Below are positions 1 through 5,581 of a DNA stretch of 10,854 nucleotides, piece after piece. The position numbers and the translations under genes were made by a program. Position 1 is the first letter of the stretch; every line of letters begins with the position of its first letter. Source of the stretch: CAZRCG01 sp964598565 (GTDB lineage Bacteria; Bdellovibrionota; UBA2394); contig CAZRCG010000015.1 of the NCBI GenBank assembly GCA_964598565.1, positions 1 through 10,854 of the forward strand, read 5' to 3'. Below the pieces are notes generated by a model that saw only the letters and a list, made by a program, of their open reading frames with translations, searched no databases and was not told the DNA's origin.

Positions 1-55
1 AGAGATGCTGAGGTTTTCCAGGTAGCGAAGTAGCGATATGAATATTAGGGCTAGA
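1..55. repeat. Terminal direct repeat, left copy (circular overlap)
   Basis: Bases 1-55 are identical to 10800-10854. An exact 55-base match at both ends of a contig is typical of an assembler's k-mer overlap on a circular molecule. Joining the ends gives a circle of 10,799 bp. The repeat holds the start codon of the 126-aa gene at 38 and two copies of a GTAGCGA motif. A true biological terminal repeat of a linear element is possible but less likely. Confidence 0.93.
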
Positions 56-418
56 GACATCTCGATAACCATTCCATTGAAATGGGCTACATCGATTAAC
101 GAAGCTGCTGCTCGTTTCAACACGTATCAAAGAATCTGTTTGAACAGCATAGAAGTCAAAGACAACGTGCTCAATCTATGCGCCGCCGATGTTTCTAGTT
201 TTCTCCAGTGGCTTCCAGAATCGCTATCAGAATTCGAAGGCTATCAATTGAGGGTCTTGCTCTCGAGTAAAATCAAAGAAGTTGGATCAAAGAAGAGAGC
301 CCAGCGCACTATTGATTATTATGAAATGTGCAGCAGTTCCATCAAAGACGTGAAGCCCAATTTTTCACATCCGTTGGAATTTGTTCCGCCATTTGCTGAG
401 CTGCACTTCGCTCAATAG
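38..418 (+). CDS. Hypothetical protein, 126 aa
   Basis: I do not recognise this protein. It has no signal peptide, membrane segment or evident motif. It looks like a soluble cytoplasmic protein with mixed charge, a basic middle (KEVGSKKRAQR, about residues 80-90) and a hydrophobic-proline tail. The ATG at 38 is the only usable start because the frame has a TAG at 23-25; a weak GAAG at 27-30 could serve as ribosome binding site. Its stop codon ends at 418 and the integrase stop begins at 419 on the other strand, so the two genes converge with no spacer and no room for a terminator between them. On the circle, its upstream region is 10526-10799 plus 1-37, which holds GGTAGYGAA repeats and a 7-bp inverted repeat that could control it. 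The clean frame and the position support a real gene; function unknown. Confidence 0.7.
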   Translation: MNIRARDISITIPLKWATSINEAAARFNTYQRICLNSIEVKDNVLNLCAADVSSFLQWLPESLSEFEGYQLRVLLSSKIKEVGSKKRAQRTIDYYEMCSSSIKDVKPNFSHPLEFVPPFAELHFAQ

Positions 419-1690
419 CTAAACGAATTCTAAGCCTTCATTTATTTGCTTCTGAGACTTAATTTCTTGCTGAATTTGCTCAAACAAATGCATATAGCGC
501 ATGGTGACATCCGCGTGTTTGGCTGAGTGACCTAGAATGATTTGCGCCAAGAAGATGTCCCCTTGGGTCATTCCCGCCAAATTCGTACAGAACGTGTGAC
601 GACTACAGTGTGGGCTAAAGTCACGAGTCTTTGCTTGTCTGCAAGCTTCCTTGAAGCTGTTGTAGTAGGTGTTCTTGTTGATGTCCTCAAATAGCAGGTA
701 GTTTTTTTTGTTCGCACCATGCTGTTTAGTTTTTAGCTTTGCCGTTTGCGTCTTCCATCTGGCGACTAAAATATTGAAAGCTTTTTTATCTAGGATCGGG
801 ATCGTCCTGCTGTTGCTGGGCTCAATTGTGCGCCTGCTTTTCAAGGGCTTTCTATTAACTTCGCCCTTGCTATTGCGAACCGCAACTTTGTCATCAACCT
901 GTGATTCTAAAACAATATAGCCGTAGGTTTTAAAGCTGTATTTCTTCAACGATTTATTTAAATCGCCGGCTGGTGGTTCTCCCTGAAAAACGTCAGCTAC
1001 GCTTAGACCAAGAAGTTCACCAAGACGCAGTCCAGTATGAATGCTTACATAAAACATATCTGCGGAGCTTGAGTCAAAAGAGCTGAGTTTACTAAAGATT
1101 GCCGATACGTCGTGCGGAGACATCACGTCTTCAAATGTTTTTTTCTTCAATAGATGGGAAGGGAACTGTCTCATCTTTCTCAGCTCGCCAACTTGACGTT
1201 TGACGTACATGACATCCATGAAGGCGTTCAAAGTTTTGATAGCGCCGTTCATCGTAGAATAGGCTAATTTTGTTTGGTCCTTTTTAGTCTTGATCGGCTT
1301 TACCTGTTGCAGCCAATCACGAAAATCTTCGAAAAAAATATGCCAATTATTTAAATTATTGCATTCTTTCTCGTTGAGAAAAAACGGGATCACGTAGTTT
1401 GTTAGGAGATACATCTCCGTCTTGTGTGAATTAGGTACAGTTGCCTTGCGCCTGTCTTCAAATATTTTGATAAGCTCGTTGAAATTGTAGAATCTGGTTT
1501 GCCAGACCATCTTGGTCTCAAGCCGAAGGCGTGCACTTTCCAACTCGGCTTCTTTGTTTTTGCAAAAGCGATCAGCTTCCTCATCAGATGAAATGCTTGG
1601 AATCTCGGTTTCTTTAAGCCGAATATTCTTCTTTAGATTCCTATCGTAATAAACGAACGAATATTTGTTATTGCGTTTCTGCCAGTACAT
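419..1690 (-). CDS. Tyrosine recombinase / phage-type integrase, 423 aa
   Basis: A site-specific recombinase that cuts and rejoins DNA through a covalent tyrosine link. The N-terminal half (residues 1-180) has a lysine-rich arm-binding-like start and a helical core-binding region (about 65-180). The catalytic domain is complete: Arg222 in HTGLRLGELLGL, a likely beta-hairpin Lys284 before SRRTI, His361 and Arg364 in HCSRHTF, His388 in LGH, and the nucleophile Tyr399 in MRYMH. At 423 aa it is longer than XerC/XerD (about 300 aa) and fits phage or island integrases. The ATG at 1690 has an AAAGG about 11 bases upstream. It converges on the 126-aa gene with zero spacing. On this circle it may integrate and excise the element or resolve dimers. 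No attachment site could be identified from the window alone. The sequence style resembles integrases of Bdellovibrio-type genomes (recollection, not a search). Confidence 0.95.
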   Translation of the reverse strand: MYWQKRNNKYSFVYYDRNLKKNIRLKETEIPSISSDEEADRFCKNKEAELESARLRLETKMVWQTRFYNFNELIKIFEDRRKATVPNSHKTEMYLLTNYVIPFFLNEKECNNLNNWHIFFEDFRDWLQQVKPIKTKKDQTKLAYSTMNGAIKTLNAFMDVMYVKRQVGELRKMRQFPSHLLKKKTFEDVMSPHDVSAIFSKLSSFDSSSADMFYVSIHTGLRLGELLGLSVADVFQGEPPAGDLNKSLKKYSFKTYGYIVLESQVDDKVAVRNSKGEVNRKPLKSRRTIEPSNSRTIPILDKKAFNILVARWKTQTAKLKTKQHGANKKNYLLFEDINKNTYYNSFKEACRQAKTRDFSPHCSRHTFCTNLAGMTQGDIFLAQIILGHSAKHADVTMRYMHLFEQIQQEIKSQKQINEGLEFV

Positions 1691-1841
1691 AACATCGAAA
1701 ACCTTTATGTCATTTTAAGTGAAAGTCTAGCGTCAAAGCTCAGGTAGGCTTTTGAACCACGATTTTGGGCGGCGCTTCAAATTAATTGGTAAAGAGGTAA
1801 GGCTGGAAGGCCGGCTTGATTATAAGGGCTGGCTGAGCGGT

Positions 1842-2024
1842 TTATGACTCAATCCGTACGGTAAACTTATGATCCCTAACGACCTGTTCCAAAATCCGGC
1901 TAACCAGCTCCTGCCGGGAGATATCCGCCCTATCCGCCAACCGATCCAACTCAGACAGTACCTTTAAATCAATCCTAAGCACTATAGGCTTCGTTTTCTT
2001 GGGTTCGCCAGGGATAACCTTCAT
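1842..2024 (-). CDS. Ribbon-helix-helix DNA-binding protein, 60 aa (CopG/Arc type)
   Basis: A small dimeric repressor-type protein. Residues 12-18 (KPIVLRI) fit the DNA-contacting beta strand, 20-32 (LKVLSELDRLADR) the first helix, and 36-50 (SRQELVSRILEQVVR) the second helix, the usual RHH plan. The length of 60 aa is normal for plasmid copy-control or partition-associated RHH proteins. The start is ATG at 2024; GAGGAG at 2037-2042 is the only good ribosome binding site but lies 12 bases away, rather far. Directly upstream are three linked inverted repeats of the type ATATCAA-N2-TTGATAT (2047-2098), just where an autoregulatory operator would sit. The neighbouring integrase lies 151 bp downstream in the same direction and may share the transcript. 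I infer an autorepressor that controls itself and perhaps the integrase or an adjacent origin; an antitoxin role is possible, but no partner toxin is adjacent. Confidence 0.85.
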   Translation of the reverse strand: MKVIPGEPKKTKPIVLRIDLKVLSELDRLADRADISRQELVSRILEQVVRDHKFTVRIES

Positions 2025-2045
2025 TTCAGTTCGAAACTCCTCGTA

Positions 2046-2098
2046 TATATCAAATTTGAAAGCTTATTGCATATCAAAGTTGATATCATTTATGATAT
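2046..2098. promoter_or_regulatory. Operator-like array of ATATCAA/TTGATAT inverted repeats
   Basis: Two perfect 7-bp inverted repeats with 2-bp spacers share bases: ATATCAA (2071-2077) with TTGATAT (2080-2086), and ATATCAT (2083-2089) with ATGATAT (2092-2098). A third, imperfect copy begins 24 bp to the left: ATATCAA (2047-2053) followed by TTGA (2056-2059). The copies are 24 and 12 bp apart. They lie in AT-rich DNA immediately upstream of the 60-aa RHH gene, so cooperative RHH binding and autorepression are likely. They could also be iteron-like sites of an origin. I do not assign -35/-10 boxes here because no pair is convincing. Confidence 0.65.
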
Positions 2099-2399
2099 AA
2101 TAATATATGCCATAATTAGCTCGGTCTATGCAAGTAATAGACTCAAGAGCTGGAACGAAAACTGGATACTCCCCGTGCTCTTTTAAAGAAAGCTAGGGCT
2201 CAAGAAGGGACTAAGGCCAGGCGGAAATGATCAATAACTCGATGCCGAGAGTGTGGCGGCCCACGTAGGTTCGGCTTTGATGCTTAAAGGGCTATCCCTG
2301 TTTATAACGTGTGTATTAGCCTTGCAAACCCATTATTCAGGAAATTAGAGGGCTTGGTTTGGTGTAGGGTTTGCATCATCTGTGCAGAGTTCGGCTCCA
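2099..2399. other. Non-coding region with stem-loops (possible origin or small RNA)
   Basis: No convincing gene is present. The stretch contains a nested stem-loop at 2244-2275 (GCCGA/TCGGC outside, GTGG/CCAC inside, loop CGGC at 2257-2260) and a perfect 9-bp inverted repeat TGCAAACCC (2323-2331) / GGGTTTGCA (2367-2375) around a 35-base loop, 24 bases past the stop of the 114-aa gene. It also holds a short open stretch (2141-2230) with protein-like composition but no usable start. With the repeat array at 2046-2098 it forms one of the two best origin candidates on the circle. No T-tract follows either stem, so a simple terminator is unlikely. Confidence 0.4.
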
Positions 2400-2744
2400 T
2401 TATTTCCAATTTTTATTCAACAGATAGACGATCCCAAAATTTTTGCGACCTTTCTTGAGCCTGTCCTGTGCCGCAAGCCCAAAGGCGGTCATTGTCGGGA
2501 TGACTTCTCCCTCATGGCGCAGATCTTCGCAGAACTTTGTGTATAGTTCGTTTGCTGGTACTTCTTTTTTTCCAGAAGCAATACCTTTGCGATCCAGCCA
2601 CGAAGACACCCTACACGCCAGTCGGTTTATCCTTTGGCTTCGAGGTCTTCGCACCTTATGAAAGGGCGTTTCATTGTGTTGGCGAACGAAGGCCATGAGT
2701 TTTTCTGTCTCTCTATCCGATAAATCCGAGGTAATAGTGTTCAT
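2400..2744 (-). CDS. Small protein resembling the winged-helix C-terminus of phage/plasmid primases, 114 aa
   Basis: Residues 62-112 (starting VPANELYTKFCEDLRHEGE, then TAFG, RLKKGRKNFG and YLL) resemble the C-terminal winged-helix domain of D5-type phage and plasmid primase-helicases: a helix with LYxxFxxxL, a short 'FG' helix, a basic run, then a G-x-x-Y wing. Residues 10-50 are charged and helical, with basic KVRRPRSQR at 30-38. No primase or helicase domain precedes it, so this is either a stand-alone DNA-binding protein or a remnant of a larger gene. I chose ATG at 2744. The frame continues to a TTG at 2867, but that extension (GGSGFFVFYGCERPL...) looks non-coding. No clear ribosome binding site precedes 2744; the leader is very AT-rich. 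It may be co-transcribed with the RHH gene at 2913-3101, 168 bp upstream. A replication or regulatory role is inferred from the fold resemblance only. Confidence 0.65.
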   Translation of the reverse strand: MNTITSDLSDRETEKLMAFVRQHNETPFHKVRRPRSQRINRLACRVSSWLDRKGIASGKKEVPANELYTKFCEDLRHEGEVIPTMTAFGLAAQDRLKKGRKNFGIVYLLNKNWK

Positions 2745-2912
2745 ATATATATTTATTAAAAAGAGTGTAGGGTTCTCGAACTTATCTTTGGATTTTTTTA
2801 AAATTAGTAGTGGGCGCTCGCACCCATAAAACACGAAAAACCCAGAACCACCTGAAAAAGGTCCCAATGCCCCCCAGTTTTCTCACCCTTTCGAGGAGCC
2901 TGGATATAATCA

Positions 2913-3101
2913 TTAGTTTTTTAGGTATTGTTCGATCATTGTTTCCAGAAGTTTGGTTACCGTGGTTGGCTTCTTCTGGGCGATACTCTTTAAGCGCTCC
3001 AGATGGTCCGCCTTAATGCGGAAGGAGTAAAGTACCTTGTTTACTGCCTCAGCCTTCTCTCGAAGCGCCTTATCGACTTTCTTGCGTGTATTACGAGGCA
3101 T
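2913..3101 (-). CDS. Second ribbon-helix-helix-like DNA-binding protein, 62 aa
   Basis: A basic N-terminus (MPRNTRKKVDKALREK) leads into an RHH-like core: strand VLYSFRI (23-29), helix ADHLERLKSIAQKK (31-44) and helix TVTKLLETMIEQYLKN (47-62). It is clearly different in sequence from the RHH protein at 1842-2024. ATG at 3101 is preceded by AAGGTG five bases upstream, a fair ribosome binding site. The gene is divergent from the serine recombinase, 88 bp away, and that gap carries three CGTATG motifs and a 12-bp palindrome suited to a small dimeric repressor. It probably represses itself and the recombinase gene (inference). The same transcript could continue into the 114-aa gene. Confidence 0.78.
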   Translation of the reverse strand: MPRNTRKKVDKALREKAEAVNKVLYSFRIKADHLERLKSIAQKKPTTVTKLLETMIEQYLKN

Positions 3102-3122
3102 ATATACACCTTATAGCGACTC

Positions 3123-3176
3123 CGTATGCATGTCTATCCAATAATACAAACGTATGACATAATGTATATACATACG
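3123..3176. promoter_or_regulatory. Divergent operator region with CGTATG repeats
   Basis: CGTATG occurs at 3123-3128 and 3151-3156, and inverted as CATACG at 3171-3176. The last two form a 6-bp inverted repeat around 14 bases. The 12-bp palindrome ATGTATATACAT lies at 3162-3173 inside it. The region sits between the divergent RHH gene and the serine recombinase gene. Its likely roles are operator for the RHH protein, or recombinase binding half-sites; sequence alone does not decide between them. Confidence 0.55.
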
Positions 3177-3183
3177 AAGGAGG
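3177..3183 (+). promoter_or_regulatory. Ribosome binding site of the serine recombinase
   Basis: AAGGAGG, a near-perfect Shine-Dalgarno sequence, lies six bases before the ATG at 3190. It fixes that start and is the strongest such site in the window. Confidence 0.9.
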
Positions 3184-3189
3184 CATATC

Positions 3190-3795
3190 ATGGAATATCG
3201 TCCAAAAGCAGCCATTTATTTCCGCATAAGCACGTCGCATAAGGAACAAAAGACGGATTCTCAGGTCCATGCTGTTGAAGAATATTGCAAGGCCAAGGGC
3301 TATACGATTTATAAGCGTTACGAAGATATTGGTATTTCGGGTGCTACGTCTTCGAGGCCGCAGCTTGATCAGCTAATGGCCGATGCGCGACAGAAGAAGT
3401 TTGATGTAGTGGTTGTATACCGATTCGACAGATTCGCTAGGAGCACGTCATTTCTATTGCAAGTACTGGAGGAATTCAAAAGTTTAGAAATTGGTTTTTG
3501 CTCCATATCGGAAGCGATAGACACCAATACGCCAATGGGAATGGCGATTTTCACAATCATTGGGGCTTTGAGTGCGTTAGAAAGAGAGACAATTGTGGAA
3601 AGAATTAAATCCGGCTTACAGGCAGCCAGGAGAAAAGGCAAAATTCTCGGGCGCAAACCTAAGCCGATCAACCCTAAAATTGTTGAGCTAAAGCAGGCTG
3701 GCTTGTCTCTAAGGCAAATAGCAATGCAGATAGGATTATCAAAGAGTGCGGTGTTCAAAGCGCTGTCCACCAAAACCGTCTGTTCAGCGATTTAA
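3190..3795 (+). CDS. Serine recombinase (resolvase/invertase family), 201 aa
   Basis: A small site-specific recombinase that breaks all four strands through a serine. The catalytic domain has YFRISTSHKEQ with nucleophile Ser14 and Arg12, then the IGISGATSSRPQL segment (48-59) and the VVVYRFDRFARS motif with Arg78, Asp80, Arg81 and Arg84. The long helix (about 115-150) contains ALERETIVERIKSGLQAARRKGK, and GRKP leads into a C-terminal helix-turn-helix (LSLRQIAMQIGLSKSAVFKAL, 172-192). The length and domain order are those of Tn3-type resolvases and Gin/Hin invertases (about 180-200 aa); all key residues are present, so it should be active. Likely job: resolving multimers of the circle or inverting a segment. 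No res site with three paired subsites was found; the candidate sites nearby are the CGTATG repeats just upstream. It is divergent from, and probably controlled by, the RHH protein at 2913-3101. Confidence 0.95.
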   Translation: MEYRPKAAIYFRISTSHKEQKTDSQVHAVEEYCKAKGYTIYKRYEDIGISGATSSRPQLDQLMADARQKKFDVVVVYRFDRFARSTSFLLQVLEEFKSLEIGFCSISEAIDTNTPMGMAIFTIIGALSALERETIVERIKSGLQAARRKGKILGRKPKPINPKIVELKQAGLSLRQIAMQIGLSKSAVFKALSTKTVCSAI

Positions 3796-3952
3796 AATGC
3801 CATGCTCCCAATCATTTGTTTTTTTGGACAGAGGAAGATTGGCCTTCAAATGCAAAGGGCAGATCGAAGCTAACGCTTCGCCCCTAACGAAATAGGTCTT
3901 CCGCCAACGGAATGGGGCTTCGTTCAGTCGGGTGAAAGGGCAATAGAGTAGA

Positions 3953-4288
3953 TTGGTGGAACTACAGCTTGGGAAAATTTTAAGTCGTCTTCTTAAGGAA
4001 AAGAGAATTTCACTTAAAGAGCTGTCAGCTGCTACCGGCGTTCCTTCTAGCACGCTTAGTCAATGGACTGCAAATCGCGAACCCAAGAAGCCAACGCAAA
4101 TTGCGAGTGTTGCTAAGTATCTTGGGGTGAGCCTTCATTACCTTCTTTTCGGCACAAGTGATGAGAACGAGGCTGATCTGGCTAGCACTATCAGAACTCA
4201 AGACTTCTTCTCAGGGATCTTTGAAATCTCCGTCAGAAGAGTTGATTTTGGAAAAGCTCAATCTATAAAACGGGAGGACAAAAAATGA
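3953..4288 (+). CDS. XRE-family transcriptional regulator, 111 aa
   Basis: A DNA-binding protein of the Cro/C1 type. Residues 8-66 form the domain: KILSRLLKEKRISLKELSAA with the helix-turn-helix through TGVPSSTLSQWTANR (28-42), then IASVAKYLGVSLHYLLFG (50-67), an ending I associate with a family common in Bdellovibrio-type genomes. The tail (68-111) is unrelated to known sensor domains that I can recognise. The start is uncertain: TTG at 3953 or GTG at 3956, since a TAG at 3944 closes the frame upstream. The ribosome binding site is weak (AAAGGG at 3936-3941 is the nearest purine run). The stop TGA overlaps the ATG of the lipoprotein gene (ATGA, 4285-4288), so the two are translationally coupled. 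This regulator most likely controls its own two-gene operon; the signal is unknown. Confidence 0.88.
   Translation: MVELQLGKILSRLLKEKRISLKELSAATGVPSSTLSQWTANREPKKPTQIASVAKYLGVSLHYLLFGTSDENEADLASTIRTQDFFSGIFEISVRRVDFGKAQSIKREDKK
4272..4278 (+). promoter_or_regulatory. Ribosome binding site of the lipoprotein gene
   Basis: GGGAGGA lies six bases before the ATG at 4285, inside the last codons of the XRE gene. It confirms the overlapping start and indicates translation from the same mRNA. Confidence 0.8.
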
Positions 4289-5190
4289 ATAAGGGATATG
4301 TGATTGTATTTCTTTTACTTACGCTTAGTTCGTGCGGCGGAGCCAACTCAAGTGGGACTATCACTGGGGATTCAGCGGCAACAGATTTCACCGACTACAC
4401 AGGGTTTTGGTATATGAACAACATCTCTCTAAATGGCCAAGGTGTTATCCATGTAGACCTGTCCCAATCAATCGAGATAACGACGACTTCTCTAAAAATA
4501 ACTGATTACACTCAGGGCTGTTCTGCGGTTCAAACTTTTGAACTACAAGACGGATTGATCGCGAGCGATACTCCAACAGTTACCTGTCCCGATGGTGCTT
4601 GTACGCTCAATTATACACTTTATGATCCGTTTACTGGGAATCTGACAAACAGTAGTCTTGCGTGTCCAACTGACTTTCCTGCGGTGTTAGCCGGAAAGAC
4701 TGATGCGACTGCTTTGGATTCAAGCACCGTTCAAATTAAGACGACTTATCCTGGCGGAGACGAATTGACTCTTCAATATTTAAAGCTTTCAGGTCACACA
4801 TCGTCGAGCGGAGGCAGCCTCGCCAGCTTCTTAACCAATGGCACTGATCGGTTCAATCAGCTGAGTTATCTGGACTGTACGGATGCCACCGGACCTTCGC
4901 AAATCAGCCTTTATGATGATTTTACAGGGGAACTAACGAATTCCAATGGTACCTTCGATATCAATTGGTGGCGAGACACATCGGGCGGGCTGCTCAATCT
5001 CGTAATTTCTTTCTATGGAGAAGATTGGGCTCTTTACTACTACGCAGACTCAATTCACCTCGATGGAAGCGGCTATATTGATTCCGCCAGATTTTATACG
5101 TCGTCTTCGAGTGGTAGTTCTAGTGCCATGGTCAGTGGGACCCATGCCGCTGTTTATTCCGGGAATACGATTACCTGCACGAAGATATAA
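4285..5190 (+). CDS. Secreted lipoprotein with internal repeat, 301 aa
   Basis: The N-terminus is a lipoprotein signal: a Lys at 3, hydrophobic YVIVFLLLTL, and lipobox LSSC with Cys17 as the lipid-bearing residue, followed by GGANSSG. The mature protein is thus probably anchored in the outer membrane or periplasmic face. It is rich in Ser, Thr, Gly and Tyr, with alternating beta-strand-like stretches and six further cysteines (79, 101, 106, 127, 198, 298), enough for three disulfides. The segment LYDxFTGxLTNS occurs twice, at 112-123 and 209-220, and each copy is near a cysteine and an 'ISL/TL' strand, so the protein seems to be two related beta domains. I recognise no named family. It overlaps the XRE gene by four bases and is followed by a terminator, so it ends a two-gene operon. 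Why an element would carry a regulated surface lipoprotein is unknown; surface exclusion, adhesion or prey interaction are guesses. Confidence 0.85.
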   Translation: MNKGYVIVFLLLTLSSCGGANSSGTITGDSAATDFTDYTGFWYMNNISLNGQGVIHVDLSQSIEITTTSLKITDYTQGCSAVQTFELQDGLIASDTPTVTCPDGACTLNYTLYDPFTGNLTNSSLACPTDFPAVLAGKTDATALDSSTVQIKTTYPGGDELTLQYLKLSGHTSSSGGSLASFLTNGTDRFNQLSYLDCTDATGPSQISLYDDFTGELTNSNGTFDINWWRDTSGGLLNLVISFYGEDWALYYYADSIHLDGSGYIDSARFYTSSSSGSSSAMVSGTHAAVYSGNTITCTKI

Positions 5191-5214
5191 CTTCGTTTAA
5201 AGTTGAAGATAGTA

Positions 5215-5257
5215 AGCGGACCCGGCGCGCACTAAGATTCGGCCTGGTCGCTTTTTT
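5215..5257 (+). terminator. Rho-independent terminator after the lipoprotein gene
   Basis: AGCGGACC (5215-5222) pairs with GGTCGCT (5246-5252) with one bulged G. Inner GC-rich sequence can add pairs, and a run of T (5252-5257) follows directly. It lies 24 bases past the stop at 5190 and reads in the gene's direction, so it should end the XRE-lipoprotein transcript. Confidence 0.8.
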
Positions 5258-5581
5258 GGCGATGGGCCTGTATATAAGAATGTTATAACTGAGCTGTGGG
5301 GGGGGGCGCACCCGACATATGGCTGTCAGAGCTGAGCCAAACCCATAGATCCTATGAAAACTCTACCCCTATTAAAATTTAACAGCGAAAATATGAAATT
5401 GGCTTAAAATGACGCTACAAGGATTATGCATGGGTTTAATTTTGGCTCATCCATTATAGAAGTAACTGTTTCTGGTGAAAGCTTCTTAGCGTCTCTTCTG
5501 ATTCTAAAAGTGCTGAGTTTAATAGAGTGTCGACAGATAAAAGATTGTAGCTATCAGCCTATATATGCCCGACGAGATGCC
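5258..5581. other. Non-coding gap between convergent genes
   Basis: No gene is supported. The stretch holds a run of nine G (5298-5306) followed by CGCACCC, which can form a short GGG/CCC hairpin. At its right edge is a 7-bp stem (5570-5576 with 5581-5587, one G-T pair, loop ATGC) that overlaps the helicase stop codon; no T-run follows on the minus strand, so it is at best a weak terminator for the helicase. An open frame starting at 5426 on the plus strand runs antisense into the helicase gene and is judged a shadow. Otherwise nothing was seen. Confidence 0.5.

Noticed and set aside
708..920. Plus-strand 70-codon frame inside the integrase gene
   Set aside because: Antisense shadow of a gene with a complete catalytic domain.
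2812..2825. GC-rich hairpin GGGCGCTCGCACCC as a terminator
   Set aside because: The stem is only five pairs and no T-run follows on either strand.
2745..2867. N-terminal extension of the 114-aa protein to a TTG at 2867
   Set aside because: The extension has non-coding character (Gly/Phe-rich start, then a stretch translated from AT-rich leader). The ATG at 2744 starts a well-formed protein.
3857..3924. Stem CGAAGC-TAAC-GCTTCG with nearby GCTTCG and TAACG repeats as an integron attC site or res site
   Set aside because: The core-site arrangement of attC and the three paired subsites of res are not present; the hairpin alone could occur in any leader of the XRE operon.
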